64,000 bases of DNA from Pontibacter sp. FD36 (GTDB lineage Bacteria; Bacteroidota; Bacteroidia; Cytophagales; Hymenobacteraceae). The notes under the pieces are model-generated. The model was not told where the DNA came from. It was given only the letters and a program-made list of their open reading frames with translations, and searched no databases. A program made the translations under genes and the position numbers. Every line of letters begins with the position of its first letter. Positions within the stretch are counted from its first letter, which is position 1. Location: NCBI RefSeq assembly GCF_015686655.1, contig NZ_JADPMP010000006.1, forward strand, positions 186,001-250,000, read 5' to 3'. Below are positions 26,369 through 35,837 of the stretch, in pieces.

Positions 26369-27946
26369 ATGAATTTTTCTACATTGGATTTTGCCATTTT
26401 CATTGGCTACTGTGTGCTTATTATAGCGGTCGGCATTTGGGTGTCCCGCGAAAAGAAAGGCCACATCAAAAACTCAACGGACTACTTCCTGGCCAGTAAG
26501 TCCCTGCCCTGGTGGGCGATCGGGGCTTCGCTCATCGCCTCCAACATTTCGGCCGAGCAGTTCATCGGTATGTCGGGCTCCGGTTTTGCCATTGGTCTAG
26601 GTATAGCCAGTTACGAGTTTATGGCAGCGGCCACGCTCATCATTGTAGCCAAATTCTTCCTGCCGATCTACATCAAAGAGGGCATCTTTACTATGCCGCA
26701 GTTCCTGAAGCTGCGTTATGACGACCGCATTCGCACCAGTCTGGCCATTTTCTGGATCATGCTCTACATTTTCGTGAACCTGACCACGGTGCTATACCTG
26801 TCAGCGCTGGCCCTGAGCGTAGTGTTCGGTGTGAGTACCATGTGGGCAATCGTCGGCCTTGCTGTGGTAGCAGTTTCGTACTCGATTTACGGTGGTCTTA
26901 AGGCGGTAGCCTGGACTGATGTGATCCAGGTGGTGTTCCTGATATTGGGTGGTTTGGTAACTACTTTTCTGGCACTTGATGCCGTGAGTGGTGGCGAAGG
27001 CCCAATGCGCGGTATGGCCATGCTGTTTGAGCAGGCGCCGGAGAAGTTCGATATGATCCTGTCGGAGGAGAATCCTTTCTACAAAGACCTGCCCGGTATG
27101 ACCGTGCTCTTTGGAGGTATGTGGATTGCCAACATCAGCTACTGGGGCTTTAACCAGTACATTGTACAGCGTGCCCTGGCTGCCAAAAGCCTGAAAGAAG
27201 TGCAGTGGGGCCTGGTGTTTGCCGCCTTCCTGAAGCTCCTGATTCCTTTGGTAGTGGTGATTCCAGGTATAGCGGCCTTTGCCCTGAATGCCGAGATCAG
27301 CCGCTATGACGAGGCCTACCCTTGGTTGCTCAGCAACCTGGTGCCGACTGGTCTGAAAGGCCTGGCCTTTGCTGCCCTGATGGCGGCGGCCCTTTCTTCG
27401 CTCAGTTCTATGATGAACTCCACGGCCACGATCTTTACCATGGACATCTACAAAGCACACCTGAAGCCGGACGCCAACGAAAAGCAATTGGTTGTGATCG
27501 GGCGATTGGTTAGTTTGACAGCTATTATCATTGCGGTGCTGGTAGCGGAGCCATTGCTGGGAGGGGAGGAGCAGATCTTCCAGTTCATCCAGAAGTACAC
27601 CGGCTATGTGAGTCCGGGCATTGTGGTGCTGTTCGTGTTTGGTCTGTTCTGGAAAAAGGCGACTTCCAATGCCGCACTTGCCACGGCTATCGCTTCAGTA
27701 CCTTTCAGTATTGCCATCGATCAGCTATTCCCGACCATGCCGTTCCTGGACCAGATGGGACTGGTGTTCCTCCTGCTGTCTACGTTGATGATTGTGTACT
27801 CACTTTATGAGAACAAATCACGCGGCATCGTGCCGGCCAATCCAATCCAGTATGACAGGTCGCTGTTCCGAACAGACATGATCTTCAATGTGGCATCTTT
27901 TGCTATCGTATTGACTCTGGCTGCGATCTACATTATCTTCTGGTAA
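26369..27946 (+). CDS. Sodium/sugar symporter, SSS family (SGLT-like)
   Basis: A 525-residue membrane protein with about 14 hydrophobic segments. GASLIASNISAEQFIGMSGSG, the WTDVIQVVFLILGG segment and ALMAAALSSLSSMMNSTATIF are typical of sodium/glucose-galactose transporters of the vSGLT group. Its place after galK-galT makes galactose the likely substrate. It is followed by a strong terminator at 27969-28005. Confidence 0.9.
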   Translation: MNFSTLDFAIFIGYCVLIIAVGIWVSREKKGHIKNSTDYFLASKSLPWWAIGASLIASNISAEQFIGMSGSGFAIGLGIASYEFMAAATLIIVAKFFLPIYIKEGIFTMPQFLKLRYDDRIRTSLAIFWIMLYIFVNLTTVLYLSALALSVVFGVSTMWAIVGLAVVAVSYSIYGGLKAVAWTDVIQVVFLILGGLVTTFLALDAVSGGEGPMRGMAMLFEQAPEKFDMILSEENPFYKDLPGMTVLFGGMWIANISYWGFNQYIVQRALAAKSLKEVQWGLVFAAFLKLLIPLVVVIPGIAAFALNAEISRYDEAYPWLLSNLVPTGLKGLAFAALMAAALSSLSSMMNSTATIFTMDIYKAHLKPDANEKQLVVIGRLVSLTAIIIAVLVAEPLLGGEEQIFQFIQKYTGYVSPGIVVLFVFGLFWKKATSNAALATAIASVPFSIAIDQLFPTMPFLDQMGLVFLLLSTLMIVYSLYENKSRGIVPANPIQYDRSLFRTDMIFNVASFAIVLTLAAIYIIFW

Positions 27947-27968
27947 ACTAATATATAACCAGCAATTG

Positions 27969-28005
27969 CAAAGGGCAGGTATAGCGAGACTATACCTGCC
28001 CTTTG
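27969..28005 (+). terminator. Terminator built from AGGTATAG/CTATACCT
   Basis: A 16-bp perfect stem (27969-27984 with 27990-28005), loop CGAGA, followed by TTATTATC. The upper half of the stem is AGGTATAG/CTATACCT, the window-wide motif. It ends the galactose operon. Confidence 0.88.
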
Positions 28006-28046
28006 TTATTATCGATTATCAAATTGCTAATAGAGTACCGGGTTTT

Positions 28047-28067
28047 ATGCATGTTTTTGCGGATTTG
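28047..28067. promoter_or_regulatory. TTTTTGCG element upstream of the NamZ gene
   Basis: ATGCATGTTTTTGCGGATTTG lies about 160 bp upstream of the DUF1343 start. Related words stand before the SusC gene (29804-29831) and before the metallophosphoesterase gene (40674-40700). They could be operators of one of the two regulators in the locus, or merely TTTG-rich -33 promoter elements. Confidence 0.35.
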
Positions 28068-28224
28068 ATAAAATAGTCAGCATAAAATTTGGTATATATA
28101 AATATAAATGAGTTAATTAGTGAAGGAAAAAGCAGGAATAGCAAAAGAGCTTGCATAAAGCTGCGTATTTCGATTATCACTTGGCCTTTATAGCAGGCCA
28201 GGTTGCCGGAGTAATTAACTAACT

Positions 28225-29493
28225 ATGTATACTTCCTTCAAAGTAAAAGTGCTGGTAAACAGCGCACTAGCTTTAGTGCTGGCAGCCGCATCCTGCAAAG
28301 CGCCGCAACAGAGCGAAACCACGCCAGTTGCACAAAGCACTGCGACAGCCCCGGAAGCCAGGCAGGCTCCGATTGTGACCGGTGCTGACCAAACCGAAGC
28401 CTACCTGCCTTACCTAAAAGGCAAGCGTGTCGCCATGGTGGTGAACCCAACTTCCATTATTGGCAACAAACTAAGTGTTGATAGTTTGCATGCGCTCGGA
28501 GTGAACATTGTGAAAGTGTTCGGCCCTGAGCACGGCTTCAGAGGTGATGCCAGTGCTGGCATTAAGGTGGAGGATAGTGTGGACCCCAAAACAGGTATAC
28601 CGGTGGTGTCGCTTTATGGTAAGCGCAACAAGCCTACAAAAGAAGACCTGGCCGATGTAGACCTGATGGTTTTTGATATACAGGATGTAGGCACCCGCTT
28701 CTATACCTATACCATTACGCTGCACCGTGTGATGGAAGCCTGCGCCGAAAACGGCGTGGAGCTGATGGTGCTGGACAGACCTAACCCCAATGGTTTCCTG
28801 ATAGATGGTCCGATTCTGGAGCCAGAGAACAAATCAGGGATTGGCATACATCCTATACCTATTGCGCATGGCCTGACGGTGGGCGAGTTCGCCCAGATGA
28901 TCAACGGCGAAAAGTGGCTGGCAAATGGCGTGCAGTGCAAGCTCAAGGTTGTGAAGGTCAAAAACTACAACCACGACATGCCTTATGACTTGCCCGTATG
29001 GCCATCTCCAAACCTTAACACACAACAGTCCATTCTGTTATATCCTTCCACCTGCCTATTTGAAGGCACGATTTTCAACCACGGTCGTGGTACGATGTTT
29101 CCTTTTACAGTGCTGGGGCATCCAATCATGAAAGATAAATACTCCTTCAGCTATACCCCCACAGGTATAAAAGGCATGGCTGAAACGCCTTTGCACCAGG
29201 ACAAGGTATGTTACGGACTGGACCTGCGCAACTATGATGTGAATACCTTCCGGGAGACAGGAAGAATCAACCTGAGCTGGATGATCGAGCTATATCAGGC
29301 CTATCCGGATAAGGAGCGGTTCTTTGATCAATCACAGAGCAATCAGATCGGTAACATTGACCGGCTGGCAGGCACTAAAAAGTTTAGAGAACAGATCATA
29401 GCAGGTGTCTCGGAAGAAGAGATTCGGCAGAGCTGGGAGCCAGGGCTGAGCCAGTACAAAGAGAAGCGTAAAAAGTATCTGCTGTACCCTTGA
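28225..29493 (+). CDS. Exo-beta-N-acetylmuramidase, DUF1343/NamZ-like (GH171)
   Basis: A 422-residue lipoprotein (LAAASC, Cys24). DUF1343 is recognised from KGKRVAMVVNPTSIIGNK, VKVFGPEHGFRG, DLMVFDIQDVGTRFYTY, MVLDRPNPNG and GRGTMFPFTVLGHP. NamZ of Bacillus subtilis, in this family, removes terminal MurNAc from peptidoglycan glycans with free non-reducing ends. The lipid anchor puts this copy outside the cytoplasm. It opens the peptidoglycan cluster and would supply free MurNAc for uptake and MurQ. Confidence 0.88.
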   Translation: MYTSFKVKVLVNSALALVLAAASCKAPQQSETTPVAQSTATAPEARQAPIVTGADQTEAYLPYLKGKRVAMVVNPTSIIGNKLSVDSLHALGVNIVKVFGPEHGFRGDASAGIKVEDSVDPKTGIPVVSLYGKRNKPTKEDLADVDLMVFDIQDVGTRFYTYTITLHRVMEACAENGVELMVLDRPNPNGFLIDGPILEPENKSGIGIHPIPIAHGLTVGEFAQMINGEKWLANGVQCKLKVVKVKNYNHDMPYDLPVWPSPNLNTQQSILLYPSTCLFEGTIFNHGRGTMFPFTVLGHPIMKDKYSFSYTPTGIKGMAETPLHQDKVCYGLDLRNYDVNTFRETGRINLSWMIELYQAYPDKERFFDQSQSNQIGNIDRLAGTKKFREQIIAGVSEEEIRQSWEPGLSQYKEKRKKYLLYP

Positions 29494-30088
29494 TGCCAGA
29501 AACCGGCTGGATTGAAAAATTTCGGGACACGAGTACTGGTGCTGTTAGCCTGATCAGAAGCATGTGTAATATGTTATGGGTTAACAGGTTGCTGGAATCA
29601 GTTGCAATAACACGGTTTGTAGCTCTATGTTATAAAGGTTTTGTTTGTGACAGGTTTGCCGAAGTTTGCATGTTTGCTCGAGTGGCCTAGCTAGCTGTAT
29701 CAGTGGCGATGCTGTTTTAAAAGCTAATTGAGCATGTTTTTGTTGCGTATAAGGCGTAATTAGATTTATTGTTAAAAATTATATTAAATAAATCTATTTT
29801 TATATGCATGAATTTGCGTTTTTGCGTATAGTATCATGTTGCTGCTTTTTTCTTTTTTAGTTAAAATCATTGCAATAACCTGTGTGCTGTATTCCTTTTT
29901 TAGTAGCTTTAATGTGAGTTTAATATATACTGACATACAGGGATATTAATGTAGCTGGCTGAATTGTATTTTGTTGATATGATTTGCTGTGATGCTTAGC
30001 CGGAGAGTTGGAGAGAGTTTATTCTATGTTTTACCTATAACCTATAATCAATCTACCCACAATAATCTTAACCAATAGCCACGTAGTT
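29494..30088. other. Long leader region before the SusC gene
   Basis: About 595 bp, AT-rich from 29700 onward, with no gene I can support. ATGCATGAATTTGCG with TTTTTGCG directly after (29804-29831) resembles elements at 28047 and 40674. T-rich tracts at 29846-29860 and TATGATTTG near 29978 might be promoter parts; none is a clean TAnnTTTG. The length suggests a long untranslated leader or complex control. Confidence 0.4.
29804..29831. promoter_or_regulatory. TTTGCG tandem element upstream of SusC
   Basis: Two TTTGCG words, at 29813-29818 and 29821-29826, follow ATGCATG. The first part repeats the 28047 element. It is a candidate shared operator for the peptidoglycan genes; evidence is only resemblance. 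Confidence 0.35.
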
Positions 30089-33000
30089 ATGATGAAAAAA
30101 TTACAATGTTACCTATGGGGGATATGTTTCCTCCTGTTTCACTTTACAGCCAATGCCCAGAGCACGACTGTGACCGGCACGGTAACTGCCGCCTCCGACA
30201 ATACCCCGCTACCTGGTGTGACGGTAGCCGTTAAAGGCCAGCCGCGTGGTACGAATACCGACACGGATGGCAAATTCTCCATTTCTGTGACACCTTCTGA
30301 TGTATTGGTGTTCAGCTTTATCGGTATGAAACCTGCTGAGAGACCTGTGGGTACTAACACAGTAATCAATGTTGCACTGCAAGCCAATGCTGAGAGCCTG
30401 AGCGAAGTAGTAGTAACAGCCCTTGGTATCAAGCAGGAAAAGAAAGCGCTCGGTTACGCCGTAACAGAGGTTAAAGGTGCTACCATTGCACAGACACAGC
30501 GTGAGAACTTCGTGAACGGCCTTGCCGGTCGTGTGGCTGGTGTGGAAGTAAACGCTTCTTCTGGTCTGCCAGGTTCTTCTTCTTCTATCGTAATCCGTGG
30601 TATCAGCTCCCTGAGCGGTAACAACCAGCCACTGTTCGTAGTAGATGGTCTTCCGATCAGCAACAACACAACTTCTACAGGCGTGTTCGCTTCTTCTATC
30701 GGTGCCGGTTCCCGTTCATTCGAGAACAGAGGTGTTGACTTCACTAACCGTGCAGCTGACATCAACCCAGAGGATATCGAAAGCATCACAGTTCTGAAAG
30801 GCCCTGAAGCGGCCGCTCTTTATGGTATCGAGGCTGCCTCTGGTGCGATCGTGATTACCACCAAGCGTGGTCAGGCTGGCAAAGCCCGTATCAACTACAG
30901 CAACAGTTTCCGTCTGGATCGTATCGTGCGTTACCCTGAAATTCAGCAGAAGTACGACAGAGGTATTAATGGCTATACAGTTGAGCAAGGTGAGAGTATC
31001 GGATTTTTCGGTGCCCCTTATCCATCAGAAGTTCAGTTTTATGACAACGTGAAGAACTTCTTCCAGGACGCTTTCACACAAAAGCATAACCTGGCCTTTA
31101 CTGGTGGCAACGAAGCGGCGCAGTACCGCATCTCCGGTTCTTTCACAGATGCACAGGGCTTCATTCCAAATACAGGACTAGAGCGTATTACCCTTTCTTC
31201 AGCGATTACAGCGAAACTGAGCAAATATCTGTCAACAGATGTAACTTTCGACTATACCCGTTCTGACAACGACCAGGCTTTCAGAGGTGCCGGTGGTCCA
31301 TTGCTTCAGTTGCTACGTTGGCCATCTACTGACGACGCCAGCAACTACCTGACTCCAAGTGGGGGCAGAAGAGATTATGCTCCATTCGCAACAGCTGTTG
31401 AAAACCCATATTTCAACGTAAATAAGAACATCTTCAACTCTCTGACAGACCGTTACAGACTGAACGCCAGCCTTACGGCGGATGTGACAGACTGGATGAA
31501 ACTCGTTGGTCAGGCAGGTGTTGACTACTATACCGAGAAAAACACGATCGTACGTCACCCAGAGTCAAATGCTGGTCGCTCGTTCGGTGGTATCTTCGAC
31601 CAGGCGGTAGTTACAAACCGTAACCTGACGTTCCAGTACTATGCTCAGTTCACGGCACCTACGCTGTTCAACGACAAGCTGCGTACTGACCTGAAAGTGG
31701 GTAGTACAGTGTACGACTGGAACACATTTAGTGCTGCCGCTACTGGTGAGCAGTTCATGGCCCCGGATCTGTACTCGATCAACAACACAGCTCTTACCAC
31801 ACAGCGTGCTTACAACAACCTGACGCAGCGTCGTCTGGTAGGTGCCTGGGGCAGCTTCAACGCCAGCTACAACGACATAGTATACTTGACGTTGACGGGC
31901 CGTAATGACTGGAGCTCTACGCTTCCGGTTGAAAACAATTCTTTCTTCTACCCATCAGCCGCTTTGAGCTTTGTGTTCACCGAGTTGGAGCCATTCCAGG
32001 GTATTAAGAATGTGCTTTCTTTCGGTAAGTTGAGAGGCTCTATTGCCCAGGTAGGTAAAGATGCAAGGCCTTACAGTCTGCGTCCGTTCTATGAATCAGC
32101 ACAGACTACGGGTGGTGGCTTCCGTTACGGTTTCACAGGCCCAAGCCTGAACCTGCGTCCGGAAATGACGACTTCTTACGAATTCGGTACAGAGTTGAAG
32201 TTCTTCAACGACCGTTTCGGTATCGATGCGACCTATTTCAAGAAGAAATCTGTTGACCAGATCGTACAGAACCTGCGTCTGAGCTACGCTACAGGTTTCG
32301 TATTGATGACCTTCAACGCCGGTGAGATGGAGAACTCAGGTATAGAGCTCCAGTTGAACGGTACGCCGGTGCAGAACAGCAACTTCACGTGGGATGTATT
32401 GCTGAACTACACAAAGAACAACAGCAAGCTGACGAAACTGCCTGGCGATGTGCAGGAGTTCTACAATTCTGACACTTGGTTGTATGGCAACGTGCGTGTA
32501 GGTTCCCGTTTGGATGGTCCGCTTACAACCTTTACAGGTTATGACTATCAGCGCAACGACAACGGTGATGTATTGATCAACCCATCTACTGGTTTGCCTT
32601 TGTTGAACACGAGCGAGTGGGTAGTGGTAGGTGATCGTAACCCAGATTTCAACATCGGTCTGACAAACACATTTACTTACAAGAACCTGTCGCTTAACTT
32701 CCTGCTTGACATCCGCAAAGGAGGTGACGTGTATAATGCAACAGAGCATTACCTGACAGTAACAGGTTTGAGCAAACGCACTTTAGATCGTGAGACGCCG
32801 CGTATTGTGACTGGTGTTCTTAGAGATGGTTTGGAAAATACTGCCAACCCAACGCAGAATAACATTCCGATTGATCTTCACAGAAACTCCGATTACTGGG
32901 CTTCTATCTACCCGCACCAAAATTTCGTCGAGAAGGATGTGAACTGGGTACGTTTGCGTGACGTGACATTGAACTACCGTATGCCGACTAGTATCATGCA

Positions 33001-33196
33001 GCGTGTGAAGTTCATCGAAGACCTGAACGTGTTTGTAACTGGTACAGATCTGTTCCTGATCACAAACTACTCTGGTCTGGATCCGGTAGCAAACGGTAAC
33101 TCTGCTGCAGTAGGTGGCGCAGGTGGTGGTGGCCTCGACTATGGTAACTTCCCGTTGCCAAGAGGAATTAACTTTGGAATTAGAGCAGGATTTTAA
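30089..33196 (+). CDS. SusC/RagA-type TonB-dependent outer-membrane transporter
   Basis: A 1035-residue protein with signal peptide (to about ANAQS). Order: carboxypeptidase-like domain (TVTGTVTAASDNTPLPGVTV, about 27-105), TonB-box-like SLSEVVVTALG, plug domain with SSIVIRGISSLSGNNQPLFVVDG and LKGPEAAALYGIEAASG, then a beta-barrel ending in the aromatic INFGIRAGF. With the SusD partner 5 bp downstream it should import large oligomers in a TonB-driven way. All its neighbours act on peptidoglycan or amino sugars, so muropeptides or glycan fragments are the likely cargo. Codon use and the scarcity of GGTATA motifs differ from the flanking genes. Confidence 0.93.
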   Translation: MMKKLQCYLWGICFLLFHFTANAQSTTVTGTVTAASDNTPLPGVTVAVKGQPRGTNTDTDGKFSISVTPSDVLVFSFIGMKPAERPVGTNTVINVALQANAESLSEVVVTALGIKQEKKALGYAVTEVKGATIAQTQRENFVNGLAGRVAGVEVNASSGLPGSSSSIVIRGISSLSGNNQPLFVVDGLPISNNTTSTGVFASSIGAGSRSFENRGVDFTNRAADINPEDIESITVLKGPEAAALYGIEAASGAIVITTKRGQAGKARINYSNSFRLDRIVRYPEIQQKYDRGINGYTVEQGESIGFFGAPYPSEVQFYDNVKNFFQDAFTQKHNLAFTGGNEAAQYRISGSFTDAQGFIPNTGLERITLSSAITAKLSKYLSTDVTFDYTRSDNDQAFRGAGGPLLQLLRWPSTDDASNYLTPSGGRRDYAPFATAVENPYFNVNKNIFNSLTDRYRLNASLTADVTDWMKLVGQAGVDYYTEKNTIVRHPESNAGRSFGGIFDQAVVTNRNLTFQYYAQFTAPTLFNDKLRTDLKVGSTVYDWNTFSAAATGEQFMAPDLYSINNTALTTQRAYNNLTQRRLVGAWGSFNASYNDIVYLTLTGRNDWSSTLPVENNSFFYPSAALSFVFTELEPFQGIKNVLSFGKLRGSIAQVGKDARPYSLRPFYESAQTTGGGFRYGFTGPSLNLRPEMTTSYEFGTELKFFNDRFGIDATYFKKKSVDQIVQNLRLSYATGFVLMTFNAGEMENSGIELQLNGTPVQNSNFTWDVLLNYTKNNSKLTKLPGDVQEFYNSDTWLYGNVRVGSRLDGPLTTFTGYDYQRNDNGDVLINPSTGLPLLNTSEWVVVGDRNPDFNIGLTNTFTYKNLSLNFLLDIRKGGDVYNATEHYLTVTGLSKRTLDRETPRIVTGVLRDGLENTANPTQNNIPIDLHRNSDYWASIYPHQNFVEKDVNWVRLRDVTLNYRMPTSIMQRVKFIEDLNVFVTGTDLFLITNYSGLDPVANGNSAAVGGAGGGGLDYGNFPLPRGINFGIRAGF

Positions 33197-33201
33197 TTAA
33201 G

Positions 33202-34809
33202 ATGAAAATGAGAAAGATAGTATTTGCTTCTCTTATAGCGGCCAGCGTGTTTTCGGCATCTGGCTGTAAAGATTACCTAGATGTAAACACAAACCCGAAC
33301 GGTCCGGATGCTTTGCTGCAGCCGGAGCTGTTCCTCCCTCAGATACAGTCTGAAATGGCAGTAGCCGTGCAGTGGGATGGTCGCTTTGCCGGTCAGTATG
33401 TGCAGAACTGGGCATCAACTGTGACAAACAATGCTATTGATCAGCATGGTAACCCACTATCAGATTCTTATGCACAGCTTTGGAGAGCGGTGTACTGGAG
33501 CATGGGCTACAACCTATCAGACATGATTGAGAGCGGCGAGCGCAGCAAGAAGTACGATTTTGTAGGAGTTGGACATGTTATGCGCGCTTACGGATGGCAA
33601 AACCTGACCGATTACCATGGTCCGGTGATCATGACAGAGGCTTTTGACCCTGACAAACGTGTGTTCAACTACGATGAGCAGGATGTTGTATATCCTGAAA
33701 TCAAGCGTCTGTTGGAAGAAGGCATTAAGAGCCTGGAGCGTACAGATGGTCTGGATGCTGCCAGCTCTGGCTTATCTAAGAGCGACTTGATTTATGGAGG
33801 TAATCGTGAGCAGTGGAAGCGTTTTGCATACGGCCTACTGGCTATCAATGCACACCGCCTGACAAACAAGCCTTCTTATGACCCGAACAAAGTGATCGAG
33901 TACGTAGATCAGGCACTTGCCAGCAACGCTGACAATGCTTTGATTCGCTTCGAAGGAACTGTTAGCGCGAACACAAGCTTCTTTGGTCCGCTTCGTAATA
34001 ACATAGCTTCCAATCGCCAGACAAAATACATCGTTGGATTATTGGATGGTACTAACTCTGAGCTGACCGATAGTGGTTTGCAAGGTGCAGATCCTATTTT
34101 CGAAGGCCAGCACTTGAAGGATCCACGCATCACAGCCATGTTGGCTCCTTCTCCGGATGGCGAGTACAGAGGAATTACTCCTACTTTGGGTCTGTCTGAG
34201 TTTCCTAACTCAACCGATCCGCGCATTCCTAAAAACCTGTGGAATGCGACAGGAGTTTCTACTGTGCCAACTGGTCCTCAAATCTATTTCTTCGCAAATG
34301 CAGCCAGATTCCCGCTGATGACCTATTCACAGCTACAGTTTATTAAGGCTGAAGCCGCTTGGATTGCTGGTAAGAAGGACATTGCTCTTCAAGCATACAG
34401 AAATGGTGTAATTGCGCATATCGATTTTGCACGCACTTACGCTCCCGATCCTGCTGTGTATGATGAGCGTAAGGAAGCATATTTGGCCAGTGAAGTTATG
34501 ATGCCATCAACATCTGCCGGTCTAACACTTTCTAAGATTATGCTGCAGAAGTATATCGCGACTTGGGGTTGGGGTTTCCTTGAGACCTGGTCTGATATGA
34601 GAAGATATCACTATAACCAAGACGAAGAAGTTTATACTGATTTTGTATTGCCTAACACACTGAACGTAGCAAATATGGGCAAACCTGCTTACCGAGCTCG
34701 TCCGAGATACAATTCAGATTATATGTGGAACCAGGAAGCGCTTCGTGCAATGGGTGGCTTTGAGGAGGACTACCATACATATGAAACTTGGTTCAGCAAA
34801 CGTCAATAA
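33202..34809 (+). CDS. SusD/RagB-type substrate-binding lipoprotein
   Basis: A 535-residue surface lipoprotein (lipobox SASGC, Cys22) of the SusD-like_2 type, recognised from CKDYLDVNTNPNGPD, RAVYWSMGYNLSDMI, RFAYGLLAINAHRLTNK, PLMTYSQLQFIKAEAAW and the late WGWGFLETWSDMRRY. It caps the SusC channel and binds the glycan. No GGTATA motif was seen in the gene. The next gene starts 15 bp downstream. Confidence 0.92.
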   Translation: MKMRKIVFASLIAASVFSASGCKDYLDVNTNPNGPDALLQPELFLPQIQSEMAVAVQWDGRFAGQYVQNWASTVTNNAIDQHGNPLSDSYAQLWRAVYWSMGYNLSDMIESGERSKKYDFVGVGHVMRAYGWQNLTDYHGPVIMTEAFDPDKRVFNYDEQDVVYPEIKRLLEEGIKSLERTDGLDAASSGLSKSDLIYGGNREQWKRFAYGLLAINAHRLTNKPSYDPNKVIEYVDQALASNADNALIRFEGTVSANTSFFGPLRNNIASNRQTKYIVGLLDGTNSELTDSGLQGADPIFEGQHLKDPRITAMLAPSPDGEYRGITPTLGLSEFPNSTDPRIPKNLWNATGVSTVPTGPQIYFFANAARFPLMTYSQLQFIKAEAAWIAGKKDIALQAYRNGVIAHIDFARTYAPDPAVYDERKEAYLASEVMMPSTSAGLTLSKIMLQKYIATWGWGFLETWSDMRRYHYNQDEEVYTDFVLPNTLNVANMGKPAYRARPRYNSDYMWNQEALRAMGGFEEDYHTYETWFSKRQ

Positions 34810-34824
34810 TTAGATTGAAACGTT

Positions 34825-35631
34825 ATGAGAAAGATATTAAATAGAGCAATGTTATTTATAGGAGCGAGCCTGATGCTAGCTGCCTGTGAGAAAAATGAAA
34901 TACCTGAAGTAGCGAAGCCGGTAGGAGAGGGAACTTATGTTAAATTCTTCTTTCATGCTCAGGATGCCCCTCGATCTAACTTTTATTTGGACAACAATAA
35001 AGTTACTGGGGTTGCACCTACTACAGCAGGACAGGTTTTAGGGAATGCTTACGCTTCTGTCTACCCAAGTAATGCGTATGCTTTACTGCCTGCTGGTTCA
35101 TATTCTATGAGCGTAATCGATACTGTTACGACAGGAAAAGGAACAGCAGATGTTTTGGCTAGCACATCTGTAAACCTAGCTAACAATAAGTTCTATTCTG
35201 CTTATTTAGTTGGTACAAAGCCTAACTTTGATGCCTTCGTGATTGAAGATGAACTGCCACCAGCTGACAACACCAAAATTTGGTGGAGGTTTGTAAATAC
35301 CATGGCTAACATCCCTTTTGCAGTAGACGCCTACGCCGTGCGTGCGGCAATTCCAGCAACAGATAACTCCCCTGCTGAACCTATGGAAATAGTTGAGCTA
35401 GGTAAGAATATCGACTTCAAAGGTTATAGCCAGTATGTAGAATTGAAGAGAGGTGTTTATACTTTCAAGGTATTTCCATCAGGCACTGAGTATGATCCGG
35501 CTACTACGCCAGCATTCATTCAAAACTCAGTAACATTGGCAAGTTTAGGTCGTGTATATTCGACCCAGATCAGAGGCACTTACGCCGAAAAGCCTGCAAC
35601 CAGCAACATTGATTACTGGAGAGAGAGATAA
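34825..35631 (+). CDS. DUF4397 lipoprotein
   Basis: A 268-residue lipoprotein (LAAC, Cys21). The domain FFHAQDAPRSNFYLDNNKVTG, SNAYALLPAGSYSMSVIDT and the repeat-like second half (NTMANIPFAVDAYA, ELKRGVYTFKVFPSG) fit DUF4397, an Ig-like beta-sandwich common behind SusCD pairs. Probably an accessory surface glycan-binding protein of the SusC/D complex. No catalytic motif is seen. Confidence 0.75.
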   Translation: MRKILNRAMLFIGASLMLAACEKNEIPEVAKPVGEGTYVKFFFHAQDAPRSNFYLDNNKVTGVAPTTAGQVLGNAYASVYPSNAYALLPAGSYSMSVIDTVTTGKGTADVLASTSVNLANNKFYSAYLVGTKPNFDAFVIEDELPPADNTKIWWRFVNTMANIPFAVDAYAVRAAIPATDNSPAEPMEIVELGKNIDFKGYSQYVELKRGVYTFKVFPSGTEYDPATTPAFIQNSVTLASLGRVYSTQIRGTYAEKPATSNIDYWRER

Positions 35632-35638
35632 GGTGGTA

Positions 35639-35665
35639 AACCCGGGGCAGCGCTGGTCCCGGGTT
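35639..35665 (+). terminator. Hairpin after the DUF4397 gene
   Basis: AACCCGGG (35639-35646) pairs with CCCGGGTT (35658-35665), 7 bp after the stop. Only a weak T-rich tail (ATTTCCC) follows, so it is a partial terminator or an mRNA-stabilising stem ending the SusCD unit. Confidence 0.6.
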
Positions 35666-35773
35666 ATTTCCCACTTTTCCTTTCTGCACAAGGCAAGTCG
35701 GTTTCAGACCTGGCTTGCATCCTAGTACAAATAGTGATAGATTAGCTTACGAATAGTTTTATCAACATGAAAG

Positions 35774-35812
35774 AGCCCCTCCTTTACTAAACCTATTGGA
35801 GGGCTTTTTTTT
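35774..35812 (+). terminator. Rho-independent terminator before the GHL10 gene
   Basis: AGCCC-CTCC (35774-35782, one bulged C) pairs with GGAGGGCT (35798-35805), followed by eight T residues. It separates the SusCD/DUF4397 unit from the glycosidase gene that begins at 35838. Confidence 0.85.
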
Positions 35813-35837
35813 AGCCACCCTATACCCAACCGGAACA

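Noticed and set aside
29490-29690. 66-residue open frame after the NamZ gene
   Set aside because: Overlaps the NamZ stop, has no ribosome site, signal or family resemblance, and lies in the long leader region.
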